The translations under genes were made by a program, and so were the position numbers. Positions 8,173 through 16,049 of a stretch of 60,383 nucleotides of DNA are shown in pieces. Source of the stretch: Armatimonadota bacterium. GTDB taxonomy: Bacteria > Armatimonadota > Fimbriimonadia > Fimbriimonadales > GBS-DC. Under the pieces are notes generated by a model. That model worked only from the letters and a program-made list of their open reading frames with translations. It searched no databases and had not been told where the DNA came from. Location of the stretch: the NCBI GenBank assembly GCA_023511915.1, contig JAIMAN010000009.1, positions 1 to 60,383 on the forward strand, written 5' to 3'. Within the stretch, counting starts at the first letter, position 1, and the number at the start of each line of letters is the position of its first letter.

Positions 8173-8451
8173 TTAGCGCGTCATCTTGTCGGCGATGGCG
8201 CGTCGCATAATTGCTGCAGCAATCGCCTTTGCGGGCGGTTTGTCGTGAAGGGACTGGCTCGCCTCGTGCACGCGCTCGTCACGGATGTCGGGCGTATTTG
8301 CCAGCATGCGGGCGATTTCACGCGCCAGCCGTTCGTCTTCTGCTTTGGGCGCGACGAACGGCGCGGGCACTGGCTCCAACGGCTGCACCACTGCCTGCTG
8401 TCCACGATACGCCTGCGCAACCTTCCGCAGTTCCTCAAGCGAGATTTGCAT
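8173..8451 (-). CDS. FlgM-like anti-sigma-28 factor (tentative)
   Basis: 92 residues, mostly helical. The C-terminal half, TPDIRDERVHEASQSL followed by AKAIAAAIMRRAIADKM, matches the FlgM pattern in which an ERV helix precedes a second helix with IA..I, the part that binds the flagellar sigma factor FliA. The N-terminus is a coil with prolines, as in FlgM. Two ATGs are adjacent (8454 and 8451); the second has the better spacing (6 bases) to AGGAGG. Directly upstream lies a class I c-di-GMP riboswitch, so expression should respond to that second messenger. No flagellar genes are in the window, so the family assignment is tentative. Confidence 0.55.
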   Translation of the reverse strand: MQISLEELRKVAQAYRGQQAVVQPLEPVPAPFVAPKAEDERLAREIARMLANTPDIRDERVHEASQSLHDKPPAKAIAAAIMRRAIADKMTR

Positions 8452-8465
8452 CATCTGCCTCCTGT

Positions 8466-8483
8466 CTTGCTGGTTTCAGCAAG
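8466..8483 (-). promoter_or_regulatory. Hairpin between riboswitch and ribosome binding site
   Basis: CTTGCTG-AAAC-CAGCAAG, a perfect 7-bp stem with a 4-base loop, lies between the c-di-GMP aptamer and the AGGAGG of the FlgM-like gene. It is well placed to act as the expression platform, probably controlling ribosome access because there is no U-tract after it. Confidence 0.55.
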
Positions 8484-8492
8484 CCAGAAGCA

Positions 8493-8570
8493 GGCAACCC
8501 AGCCATCTGCCGCGAGTGCGACAGACCCGTAGGCTTTGCGCCCCTGCATCGCTACAGGTTTGCCTTTTTC
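8493..8570 (-). ncRNA. Cyclic-di-GMP-I (GEMM-I) riboswitch
   Basis: Read on the minus strand, all hallmarks of the class I aptamer appear in order: AAAGGCAAACC; a P2 arm CUGUA-GCGA-UGCAG capped by a GNRA tetraloop; the conserved GGGCGCAAAGCCUACGGG core; a P3 arm including GCACUCGC; and the receptor side GGCAGAUGGCUGGGUUGCC, whose GGUUGCC closes P1 with GGCAAACC. The known GEMM-I consensus (GGCAAACC...CGCAAAGCCUCCGG...GGGGUUACC) is matched almost position by position. It sits directly in front of the FlgM-like gene, with a hairpin before its ribosome binding site, and downstream of uvrB on the same strand. Confidence 0.93.
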
Positions 8571-8626
8571 TGCTTCGGCTCACGCCAATACCGATTATCG
8601 GCGCGTTGCGTAGCATTCTTTAGCCC

Positions 8627-10606
8627 TCATACGACGCTGGTCTCCAGAATCCTGCGCAGTCGCTGGATTTCGTCGCGCAGCACGGCAGCGCGCTCGAACT
8701 CCAACGCCTTCGCCGCTTGGCGCATCTCCTGCTCCAAGCGGTCAATCACCAGTGGCAGGTCTTCGAACGCCACGCGGTCGGTGTCCACGATGTGGTACTC
8801 GGCGCGTTCTTCGGCGACCTTGTAGGCGCGCACGGTCTCGCGCACCTCTTTGCGCACCGTTTCGGGCGTGATGCCGTGCTTGAGATTATACTCCATCTGA
8901 ATCTGGCGGCGGCGGTTGGTCTCGTCGATGGCGCGTTGCATCGAGCCCGTGATGCGGTCAGCGTACAGGATGACCGTGCCGAACTTGTTGCGGGCGGCGC
9001 GCCCGATGGTCTGAATCAGCGCGGTCTCGGAACGCAAAAACCCCTCCTTGTCGGCGTCCAGAATCGCCACCAGCGATACTTCGGGCAAGTCCAGCCCCTC
9101 GCGCAGCAGGTTCACCCCGACCACCACATCGTAAGTGCCCAAGCGCAGGTCGCGCAGGATTTCCGCCCGCTCCAGCGACTGCACATCCGAATGCAGGTAC
9201 TGCACGCGGATGCCCAACTCCTGTAGGTAGTTCGTGAGGTCTTCTGCCATCTTCTTGGTGAGGGTAGTGACCAGCGCCCGCTCGTTGCGCTCGATGCGCT
9301 GGCGGATTTCGGCGATGAGGTCGTCCACCTGCCCTTGAGTGGGGCGCACGACAACTTCAGGATCCAGCAGCCCCGTCGGACGGATAATTTGCTCCACAAT
9401 CTGCTGGCTCACCTGCCGCTCGAACGGACCAGGCGTTGCCGAGACGAAGATTACCTGCCCCACGCGCTGCAGAAACTCCTCAAAGCGCAGCGGGCGGTTG
9501 TCCAGCGCGGAGGGCAGGCGGAAGCCGTACTCCACCAGCGTGCGCTTGCGCTGCAGGTCGCCGTTATACATCGCGCGGATTTGCGGGATCGTCTGGTGCG
9601 ACTCGTCGATGAACAGTAGGTAGTCTTCGGGGAAGTAGTCCAGCAGGGTGTAGGGCGGCTCGCCGGGTTTGCGCCCGTCGAAGTAGCGCGAGTAGTTCTC
9701 GATGCCGTTGCAGTAGCCCAGCTCGCGCATCATCTCCAAGTCCATCTCCACGCGCTGACGGATGCGCTGCGCCTCAATCAGCCGTCCCTGCGACTCGAAG
9801 TAGGCGACCTGCGCTTCCAGCTCCTCGCGAATCTGGGCGGTGATGGCGTCCATTCGATCCCACGGGGTCACATAGTGCGTGGCGGGGAAGAAGGTCGCCC
9901 GCTCCAGCTCGGCGATGGTCTCGCCTTTGAGGGGGTCGTACTCGGTGATGCGTTCCACCTCGTCGCCGAACAGCTCGATGCGCGTGATATACTCCTCGTC
10001 GGCGGGCTGCACATCGATCACATCGCCGCGAATGCGGAAAGCGCCGCGCCCCAGCACCATGTCGGAGCGCACATACTGCAGCTCGACAAGGCGCATCGCG
10101 AGCTCGCGTGGGTCGAGGCGGTCGCCGCGCTTGACCGTGACGATGCTGCGCAGGTACTCTTGGGGGGAGCCCAGCCCGTAGATGCTGGAGACGCTGGCGA
10201 CCACAATCACATCGCGCCGTTCCAGCACGGCTTGCGTCGCCGCATGGCGCAGGCGGTCAATCTCATCGTTGATGGAGGCGGTCTTCTCGATGTAGGTGTC
10301 CGACTGGGGCACATACGCTTCGGGCTGGTAGTAGTCGTAGTAGCTGATGAAGAAGTGGACGGCGTTGTCGGGGAAAAACGCGCGGAACTCCTGACACAGT
10401 TGCGCCGCGAGCGTCTTATTGTGCGCGATGACGAGCGCGGGGCGCTGCACGGCGGCAATCACCGACGCCATCGTGAAGGTCTTGCCCGTGCCCGTCGCCC
10501 CCAGAAGCGTCTGGAACTCGTACCCGCGCTGGAGACCCTCCACCAGCTTCGCGATGGCTTGGGGCTGGTCGCCGCGCGGCTCGAACGTCGTGCAGAGTCG
10601 GAACAT
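8627..10606 (-). CDS. uvrB: Excinuclease ABC subunit B
   Basis: DNA-damage-loading helicase of nucleotide excision repair, acting with UvrA and UvrC. 659 residues from the ATG at 10606. Visible are the N-terminal [11 protein letters not shown], Walker A GATGTGKT (about 33-40), the beta-hairpin region [12 protein letters not shown] (about 85-96), the DESH box, helicase motif [11 protein letters not shown], and a C-terminal UVR motif ([17 protein letters not shown]) that binds UvrC. The frame extends three codons to a TTG, but the TATAAT box 8 bases before the ATG makes 10606 the likely start. The c-di-GMP riboswitch follows on the same strand. Confidence 0.97.
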   Translation of the reverse strand: MFRLCTTFEPRGDQPQAIAKLVEGLQRGYEFQTLLGATGTGKTFTMASVIAAVQRPALVIAHNKTLAAQLCQEFRAFFPDNAVHFFISYYDYYQPEAYVPQSDTYIEKTASINDEIDRLRHAATQAVLERRDVIVVASVSSIYGLGSPQEYLRSIVTVKRGDRLDPRELAMRLVELQYVRSDMVLGRGAFRIRGDVIDVQPADEEYITRIELFGDEVERITEYDPLKGETIAELERATFFPATHYVTPWDRMDAITAQIREELEAQVAYFESQGRLIEAQRIRQRVEMDLEMMRELGYCNGIENYSRYFDGRKPGEPPYTLLDYFPEDYLLFIDESHQTIPQIRAMYNGDLQRKRTLVEYGFRLPSALDNRPLRFEEFLQRVGQVIFVSATPGPFERQVSQQIVEQIIRPTGLLDPEVVVRPTQGQVDDLIAEIRQRIERNERALVTTLTKKMAEDLTNYLQELGIRVQYLHSDVQSLERAEILRDLRLGTYDVVVGVNLLREGLDLPEVSLVAILDADKEGFLRSETALIQTIGRAARNKFGTVILYADRITGSMQRAIDETNRRRQIQMEYNLKHGITPETVRKEVRETVRAYKVAEERAEYHIVDTDRVAFEDLPLVIDRLEQEMRQAAKALEFERAAVLRDEIQRLRRILETSVV

Positions 10607-10614
10607 GCAACGCA

Positions 10615-10620
10615 ATTATA
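10615..10620 (-). promoter_or_regulatory. -10 box TATAAT, leaderless-type promoter of uvrB
   Basis: A perfect TATAAT ends 8 bases before the uvrB ATG, so the transcript would start at or within a base or two of the start codon. Confidence 0.6.
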
Positions 10621-10660
10621 CCCGTGTGGGGCGCGTGCTGCGATATGGCATAACCCTCAT

Positions 10661-12361
10661 GTGCGCACGGGGCGGTTTCGGCGTGGGCGGCTATGGGCGC
10701 GGGTTGCCGTGTGGCGGCTGCGCGAGGGTTGGGTGCGCCTGCCGATTGGCGTGCGCTTCCTATGGCTGCTACTGGGCGTGATGCTGGGGCTGATGACGCC
10801 GCTGCTTGGGGTAGGCTATCTGTTTGTGCAGCGGTCGCTTGAGGCGCAGCAGCAGTTGGTGCAGCGTCAACGCCTTGAGGCGGTTGTGAGCGCACTGGAG
10901 CGCGAGCTGGCTACGCTGCTGCGTCAAGTGCAGGATTACACTGTCTGGGACGACGCGCACACCGCCATAAGTCGGCGCGACGTGCAGTGGATCCGACGCA
11001 ACATCACCGAATGGCTCCCGCAGCAGTTCCACTACGATTTCGCGGTTGTGGTGGACGCGCAGGGCGCGTGGGCAGCGCACACGGCGGGCGACTGGGCGTG
11101 GCTACGGCAGACCGCGCCGTTTCAGCGAGCGATGCGCGGCGTCAGTAGCGCGGGACTGCATCGTCGGGGCGAGACGATTTACCTGCTCGCCGCTGCACCA
11201 TTCGCCGACGAGTCGTGGTCTCGCCCCACAGCAGGCGCGCTGGTGGTCGGCAGGACGCTGGATGCCCCGCTGCTACGGCGCATCAGCCAGTCGGCGGGGC
11301 ACACGGGTGGGGTGGGGGTGGAGCCAATTCTATCTGCCCCCCTCCCGACCTCCCCCGTCAACGGGGGAGGAACTCCCTCCCCGCCAGCGGGGAGGGTTGG
11401 GGTGGGGGCTACTAATCTCCTCCACGACAGCACGGGGCAACCGATTGCGTGGCTGACGGTTGAGCCGCCGCGGGCGGAGCAGGCGTGGCTGCTGAACGCG
11501 TTGTGCCTCGCCAAGCAGTACCTGTTTGTGTTTGGGGGCGCGCTCGCGCTGATTGCCAGCTTGACGATGGTGTTGCTGCTCCAGAGCCAACTGCGGCGAT
11601 TCAGTATGGCGATTCAGCGGCTGGCATCAGGCGACTGGCAGGCGCGCGTCGCCTACCCCGCCCGCGACGAGTTCGGCTGCCTCGCCCGCGCCTTCAACCA
11701 GATGGCGCAGCAACTCCAGCAGGCGTTCGAAGCGCAAGAGCAGCAACGGGAGGAACTGCTCGCCCAGAACGAGGAGCTGGAGCGCGTGCATGCGCAACTG
11801 CAGCAGGCGCACCAAGAGCTGGCGACGCTGAACGCCGAGCTGCTGGAGGCGAACCGCGCGCTGGCGCAAGCCGCCGTCACGGACGGGCTGACAGGGCTGA
11901 AAAACCACCGCGCGTTCCAAGAGTCGCTGCACAGCGCGGCGCAGATGGCGGAACGGCTCCAGCAGCCCCTGTCGCTGGTGATGTTCGACATCGACCACTT
12001 CAAGCAGTTCAACGATACCTATGGACACCCTGCGGGCGACGAGCTGTTGCGTCAGGTGGCGCAGGTGTTGCGCGAGTCGGCGCGTGCGTATGATGTCGCC
12101 GCGCGCTACGGGGGCGAGGAGTTCGCGCTGCTGCTGCCCAACACCACGCTGGAGCAGGCGGTGCAGGTCGCCGAGCGATTGCGCCAGCAGATTCGCGCGA
12201 TAGAGAACCCGCACGCGCCCGTCTCCGCCAGTTTCGGCGTGGCGACCTATCGGCGCGGGACGCCCCCCGCAACGCTGGTCTACGAAGCGGACGCCGCACT
12301 CTACCGCGCCAAACGCGGCGGACGCGATCGCGTGTGCGTCTACCAGCCCGAAGCGGCGTAG
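10661..12361 (+). CDS. Membrane diguanylate cyclase: CHASE4-HAMP-coiled coil-GGDEF
   Basis: 566 residues making c-di-GMP from two GTP. After a basic N-terminus, TM1 is at about 33-55, then an extracytoplasmic sensor resembling CHASE4 (DYTVWDDAH near residue 90), TM2 at about 287-307, HAMP to about 360, a Gln/Glu-rich coiled coil (about 360-405) and a C-terminal GGDEF domain. The active-site motif is GGEEF (about 484-488), with RAYD five residues ahead, an intact RxxD inhibitory site. The frame stays open into uvrB, but the GTG at 10661 matches the expected N-terminus. The sensor carries an in-frame palindromic repeat (11306-11410). Confidence 0.9.
   Translation: MRTGRFRRGRLWARVAVWRLREGWVRLPIGVRFLWLLLGVMLGLMTPLLGVGYLFVQRSLEAQQQLVQRQRLEAVVSALERELATLLRQVQDYTVWDDAHTAISRRDVQWIRRNITEWLPQQFHYDFAVVVDAQGAWAAHTAGDWAWLRQTAPFQRAMRGVSSAGLHRRGETIYLLAAAPFADESWSRPTAGALVVGRTLDAPLLRRISQSAGHTGGVGVEPILSAPLPTSPVNGGGTPSPPAGRVGVGATNLLHDSTGQPIAWLTVEPPRAEQAWLLNALCLAKQYLFVFGGALALIASLTMVLLLQSQLRRFSMAIQRLASGDWQARVAYPARDEFGCLARAFNQMAQQLQQAFEAQEQQREELLAQNEELERVHAQLQQAHQELATLNAELLEANRALAQAAVTDGLTGLKNHRAFQESLHSAAQMAERLQQPLSLVMFDIDHFKQFNDTYGHPAGDELLRQVAQVLRESARAYDVAARYGGEEFALLLPNTTLEQAVQVAERLRQQIRAIENPHAPVSASFGVATYRRGTPPATLVYEADAALYRAKRGGRDRVCVYQPEAA
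11306..11410. repeat. C/G-rich palindromic repeat inserted in frame in the GGDEF gene
   Basis: Two perfect 10-bp hairpins in tandem (CCTCCCCCGT at 11349 with its complement to 11370; CCCTCCCCGC at 11375 with its complement to 11396) flanked by GGTGGGG runs. The peptide it encodes (Pro/Gly/Val-rich) interrupts the sensor domain just before TM2 without breaking the reading frame. Confidence 0.8.
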
Positions 12362-12389
12362 GTGTACCCCGCCGTGACGAACTTGTAGC

Positions 12390-12414
12390 AGGAATCCCCG
12401 CTCGCGCGTCTAAA
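12390..12414 (+). promoter_or_regulatory. Two-part AGGAA-N15-CNAA motif, vanW copy
   Basis: AGGAA (within GCAGGAATCC) followed after 15 bases by CTAAATT, which overlaps a -10-like TAAATT 7 bases before the GTG of the VanW gene. A variant of the recurrent AGGAA-N15-CGAA motif. Confidence 0.5.
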
Positions 12415-12423
12415 TTCGACGCT

Positions 12424-13191
12424 GTGCGCGGGAGTGTGTATTGGCTGGGGCTTGTGGCAGTGTGCATCAGCGGGTGTCAGTCGCCGAGTGCGCCTGTGAA
12501 GGCGTCCGCTTCGGGGCAGTGGATACCGTTGGTGGAGTTTGCGACCTCGTTGGAGGGGCGCACGCCGGGGCAGCGGCACAACGCGACGCTGGCAGCCAAG
12601 CGCGTTCACGGCGCAACGCTTGCCCCCAGCGCTACTTGGTCGTTCAACCAGACGATTGGGCAGTGGGTGCGTTCGGAGGGCTATGTGCGTGCGCCTGTGA
12701 GCTACGGGGGCGTGCTGGTTCCCGCATGGGGCGGCGGGGTGTGCCAGACCTCCACCACGCTATATAACACCGCGCTGCTGGCAGGGCTGGAGGTGCTGGA
12801 GCGCCACCCGCACACGATTGCGCCCAGCTACATCGCGCCAGGGCGGGACGCCGCCGTCGCGCAGGGCATCGCCGACCTCAAGCTGCGCAACCCATACCCG
12901 TTTCCGTGCCGTATCGAGTGTTTTGTGCGCGGGGACAAACTCGTGTGTCGGATTCGCGCGGGCGCGTCGGCAGAGCAGGTCAAGCAGCACGCGCGCGCCT
13001 GCACGCTGGAGACGGAGGTGGTCAGCCGTGCGCCCGCGCCCGCTGTGGCAGGCTTCCGCAAGCAGCCCGGACGCGCGGGACTGCGCGTGCGCCTATGGCG
13101 CGTCTGCATTGCGAACGGAGAGACGCGCCGCGAACTATGCCACGAGACGCAATACGCGCCGTTGCCCCGCGGCGAAAAAGCATCCCCGTAG
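12424..13191 (+). CDS. VanW-family lipoprotein
   Basis: 255 residues. The N-terminus is a lipoprotein signal with the lipobox VCISGC (Cys at about residue 18), so it should be anchored outside the cytoplasmic membrane. The core from about residue 70 is a VanW/YoaR domain: TWSFNQTIGQW, then GGGVCQTSTTLYNTALLAGL with its conserved cysteine, and IAPSYIAPGRDAAVAQG. The family occurs in cell-envelope and vancomycin-resistance loci, but its biochemical role is not established. The frame extends upstream into the cyclase gene, but the GTG at 12424 gives the lipoprotein signal and lies 7 bases after a TAAATT box. Confidence 0.85.
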   Translation: MRGSVYWLGLVAVCISGCQSPSAPVKASASGQWIPLVEFATSLEGRTPGQRHNATLAAKRVHGATLAPSATWSFNQTIGQWVRSEGYVRAPVSYGGVLVPAWGGGVCQTSTTLYNTALLAGLEVLERHPHTIAPSYIAPGRDAAVAQGIADLKLRNPYPFPCRIECFVRGDKLVCRIRAGASAEQVKQHARACTLETEVVSRAPAPAVAGFRKQPGRAGLRVRLWRVCIANGETRRELCHETQYAPLPRGEKASP

Positions 13192-13210
13192 GGTATACTT
13201 GCAGCTTACA

Positions 13211-13216
13211 GGGAGG
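13211..13216 (+). promoter_or_regulatory. Ribosome binding site fixing a TTG start
   Basis: GGGAGG lies 5 bases before the TTG at 13222 and decides the start of the HD-GYP gene. A TATACT at about 13193-13198 gives the matching promoter, leaving a leader of about 20 bases. Confidence 0.6.
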
Positions 13217-13221
13217 TCGTT

Positions 13222-13815
13222 TTGACACGCGAGCAGTTGACACGGATGGAGAACGATGTGGCGCGCGCGCTGATTCGCGCCTTAGAGATGGCGCACCCAC
13301 ACCTTGAGGGGCACAGCGAGCGTGTCGCCTCCTACGCCGTCGCCATCGGCTGCGAGCTGGGCTTGAGCAAGGCGACCCTGCGCGGGCTGCGAATCGCCGC
13401 CGCCCTGCACGACATCGGCATGCTGGGACTGCCGAACGAGCTGCTTGTCGCCTCCCCCCTCACCCCTGACCAGTGGGCGCAGATTCAGCAGCACCCGCGC
13501 CTGAGCGTGCAACTGGTCAGCCGTATCCACCGCTTCCACGAAATCGCGCTTTGGATTGAGTGCCACCACGAGCGTTGGGACGGGTCGGGCTACCCGTATG
13601 GCTGGCAGGGCGAGCAGATTCCGCTGCCCGCGCGCGTGCTGGCGGTCGCCGAAGCGTTCGACGGCATGCGCACCGAGACTCCCTACCGCCCCGCGCTGTC
13701 GGAACAAGACGCCGTCGCGCACATTCAGCAGGGCGCAGGCGCGCTGTTCGACCCGCGCGTCGTCGCGGCGTTCCTCAAAGTGCAGCCGATTCTGCAGCCC
13801 GTCGGACGCGAATAG
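13222..13815 (+). CDS. Stand-alone HD-GYP domain protein
   Basis: 197 residues consisting almost only of an HD-GYP domain, the family that hydrolyses c-di-GMP. Metal ligands visible are H31, H63-D64 (ALHDIG), H115-H116 and the GYP motif at 123-125 in ERWDGSGYPYGWQG. The usual HDIGK motif reads HDIGM, so the lysine that normally contacts substrate phosphate is replaced by methionine; activity may be altered or lost. The protein lacks a receiver or sensor domain. It lies three genes from a GGDEF cyclase and about 5 kb from a c-di-GMP riboswitch, consistent with a local signalling module. Confidence 0.88.
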   Translation: MTREQLTRMENDVARALIRALEMAHPHLEGHSERVASYAVAIGCELGLSKATLRGLRIAAALHDIGMLGLPNELLVASPLTPDQWAQIQQHPRLSVQLVSRIHRFHEIALWIECHHERWDGSGYPYGWQGEQIPLPARVLAVAEAFDGMRTETPYRPALSEQDAVAHIQQGAGALFDPRVVAAFLKVQPILQPVGRE

Positions 13816-13948
13816 GAACCTTCTGGCGCGTTTTGGGGTATACTCATGCACGGAACCGTTCGCGCGGCGCTTGTGAAATCCCTTGCGAACGCCGAGAATC
13901 GTCTATAAAAACACGGAGCGTATCGAACGCTATCGTAGGAGGCGACTA

Positions 13949-15880
13949 TTGAGTAAGAACGCACGCACTTTTTTGACCATCGTGGGGTTTGTGCTGGTGC
14001 TGCTGCTCCTGATGCAATACCTGCGTCAACTGCAGCCGATGGGCGCACGGGAGCTGACTTACACCGCCCTCGTGAACGCCGTGGATCAGCGCACGATTGC
14101 CGAAGCGACGGTGCAAGGCAACCGCTTGGTGGGAACCCTACGCGACGGCACGCCATTCCACGCCGCGCTGCCGCCTGAAGGCTCCGCACGCGACTCGCTC
14201 TACAAGCGGATGACCGAAGCGGGCATCAACCTCAAGTTCACCGAAGACAGCCGCATGCCCGATTACCTCAGCCAGATGCTGGGGATGTTTCTGGTGATTC
14301 TGCTGATTGGCGGGCTGTTCTGGTTTCTGCTAATGCGCTCGGCGCAAGCGGGCAACAATCAGGCGTTCTCGTTCGGCAAGGCGCGCGCCCGACGCTACAA
14401 CGAGAACATCCCGCGCGTGACCTTCGACGATGTCGCGGGCGTGGAGGAGGCGAAGCAGGAACTCGCGGAGGTCGTCGACTACCTCAAAAACACGCAGAAG
14501 TACCAAAAACTCGGCGCGAAGATTCCCAAAGGCGTGCTGCTGTTGGGACCGCCGGGCTGCGGCAAGACGCTTTTGGCGCGTGCAGTGGCGGGCGAGGCGG
14601 GCGTGCCGTTCTTCCACATCAGCGGCTCCGACTTCGTGGAGATGTTCGTCGGGGTCGGCGCGGCGCGCGTGCGCGACCTGTTCGAGACCGCCAAAGCAAA
14701 CCGCCCCGCGCTCATCTTCATCGACGAGATCGACGCCGTAGGGCGCCAGCGCGGCACGGGACTCGGCGGTGGACACGACGAGCGCGAACAGACGCTCAAC
14801 CAACTGCTGGTGGAAATGGACGGGTTTGACCCGAATCTGGGCATTATCGTGATTGCCGCCACGAACCGCGCCGATATTCTGGATCCCGCGCTGCTGCGTC
14901 CTGGGCGCTTCGACCGCCATATCGTGGTTGACCCGCCCGATGTAGAGGGGCGCAAAAAGATTCTGGAGGTGCACACCAAAGGCAAGCCGCTCGCGCCCGA
15001 TGTGGACATCGACACGCTTGCCAAGCGCACGCCAGGCTTCACGGGCGCGGACTTGGCGAACCTCGTGAACGAAGCCGCGCTGATTGCCGCCCGACGCAAC
15101 AAAACGCGCATCACGATGGACGAGTTCGAGGAGGCGGTAGACCGCGTGATCGCCGGACCGCAACGGCGCAACCGTGTGGTCGATAAGCGCGAGCGCGAGG
15201 TCATCGCCTACCATGAGGTCGGGCACGCGATTGTCGGCGAGCTGCTGCCCGAAGCGGAGCCTGTGCATAAAATCTCCATCCTGCCGCGCGGGATGGCGCT
15301 GGGCTACACGATTCAGATGCCCGAACGCGACCGCTACCTCTACACGCGCCAGTCGCTGCTGGATCGCATCACGACCATGCTGGGCGGGCGCGTCGCCGAA
15401 GAGATTGTGTTCGGCGAGGTCGGCACAGGCGCGCACGATGACCTCAAACGCGCCACCGAAATCGCCCGCGCGATGGTCACCGAGTACGGCATGAGCGACA
15501 AGCTCGGACCCTTGACCTTCGGCAGACGGCACGGCAACCCGTTTTTGGGGCGCGACATCATGGAAGACCGCAACTACAGCGAGCAGGTCGCCTACGAAAT
15601 CGACCAAGAGGTGCGGCGCATCATCGAAGAGTGCTACCAGCGCGCCCGCGAAATCCTCACGCGCAACCGCGACAAGATGGATCGCGTGGTGCAGGCGCTG
15701 ATGGAGCGCGAGAACCTCAGTCGCGAGGAGTTTCTGGCGCTGATGCGCGACGATGAGGGCGACCAGCCCGCGCAGACGCTGGAGCCTGCGCCGCCGCCCG
15801 CCGCGACGACGCCCGAACCCGCCGACGCGAGCGACGCGCCCGCCAAACGCCTGCGCCCGCGCGCCGCGCCCAGCAGCTAA
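13949..15880 (+). CDS. ftsH: ATP-dependent zinc metalloprotease FtsH
   Basis: Membrane AAA+ protease degrading misassembled membrane proteins and short-lived regulators. 643 residues from the TTG at 13949, chosen because TAGGAGG lies 6 bases upstream; the open frame runs 22 codons further up. TM1 at about 10-28, an extracytoplasmic domain, TM2 at about 112-132, then the AAA module with GPPGCGKT (about 200-207) and IFIDEID, and the zinc site HEVGH (about 421-425). The tail is rich in Ala and Pro. A TATACT at about 13838 would give a leader of about 100 bases. Confidence 0.96.
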   Translation: MSKNARTFLTIVGFVLVLLLLMQYLRQLQPMGARELTYTALVNAVDQRTIAEATVQGNRLVGTLRDGTPFHAALPPEGSARDSLYKRMTEAGINLKFTEDSRMPDYLSQMLGMFLVILLIGGLFWFLLMRSAQAGNNQAFSFGKARARRYNENIPRVTFDDVAGVEEAKQELAEVVDYLKNTQKYQKLGAKIPKGVLLLGPPGCGKTLLARAVAGEAGVPFFHISGSDFVEMFVGVGAARVRDLFETAKANRPALIFIDEIDAVGRQRGTGLGGGHDEREQTLNQLLVEMDGFDPNLGIIVIAATNRADILDPALLRPGRFDRHIVVDPPDVEGRKKILEVHTKGKPLAPDVDIDTLAKRTPGFTGADLANLVNEAALIAARRNKTRITMDEFEEAVDRVIAGPQRRNRVVDKREREVIAYHEVGHAIVGELLPEAEPVHKISILPRGMALGYTIQMPERDRYLYTRQSLLDRITTMLGGRVAEEIVFGEVGTGAHDDLKRATEIARAMVTEYGMSDKLGPLTFGRRHGNPFLGRDIMEDRNYSEQVAYEIDQEVRRIIEECYQRAREILTRNRDKMDRVVQALMERENLSREEFLALMRDDEGDQPAQTLEPAPPPAATTPEPADASDAPAKRLRPRAAPSS

Positions 15881-15884
15881 ACGA

Positions 15885-15923
15885 AAGCGCGCCCCAGGGG
15901 GAGGGACAACCTGGGGCGCGCTT
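15885..15923 (-). terminator. Strong hairpin, better terminator on the minus strand
   Basis: A perfect 14-bp stem (AAGCGCGCCCCAGG at 15885-15898 and its complement at 15910-15923) with an 11-base loop. On the plus strand, behind ftsH, it is followed by GGAGAGG, not a T-run. On the minus strand it ends in GCTTTCGTTT, the arrangement expected of an intrinsic terminator, although no annotated minus-strand gene precedes it. Confidence 0.65.
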
Positions 15924-15978
15924 GGAGAGGATGAGGCAAGACGATAGTCTGCTTCCCCGACGCGGGATGCGCACTCGT
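15885..15978 (-). ncRNA. Candidate sigma-54-driven small RNA (hypothetical)
   Basis: Bounded by a perfect sigma-54-type promoter (15989-16004) whose predicted start is near 15978 and by the hairpin at 15885-15923 followed by T-rich sequence, giving about 95 nucleotides. It includes a small hairpin (GCAGAC-UAUC-GUCUUGC), an unpaired pyrimidine-rich CCUCAUCCUCUCC and a CCCUCCCC loop, which could pair with GGAGG-type ribosome binding sites. No open frame of note. Inferred from signals only. Confidence 0.35.
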
Positions 15979-15988
15979 TATATCCTGT

Positions 15989-16004
15989 AGCAACTTTCGT
16001 GCCA
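15989..16004 (-). promoter_or_regulatory. Sigma-54-type promoter, copy 1
   Basis: Minus strand TGGCACGAAAGTTGCT matches the -24/-12 consensus TGGCACG-N4-TTGCW without mismatch; GG and GC are exactly 12 bases apart. It points towards the hairpin behind ftsH and has no annotated gene downstream. The same 16 bases recur at 17781-17796. Confidence 0.7.
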
Positions 16005-16005
16005 T

Positions 16006-16033
16006 TTGCCTCTGCGCCTGCGCATGCTATAAT
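16006..16033 (+). promoter_or_regulatory. Sigma-70-type promoter of the SPOR gene
   Basis: TTGCCT (16006-16011), 16-base spacer, perfect TATAAT (16028-16033). It abuts the leftward sigma-54 site, so the two transcription units are back to back. Confidence 0.6.
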
Positions 16034-16049
16034 ATTCGCGGAGGTCGTT

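Noticed and set aside
9875-10660. Upstream extension of the GGDEF gene through uvrB
   Set aside because: It would overlap uvrB on the opposite strand; family homology and the first membrane helix start after the GTG at 10661.
13883-13948. Longer N-terminus of FtsH starting at 13883
   Set aside because: TAGGAGG lies inside that stretch, 6 bases before the TTG at 13949, and the extra residues are basic and unlike the family.
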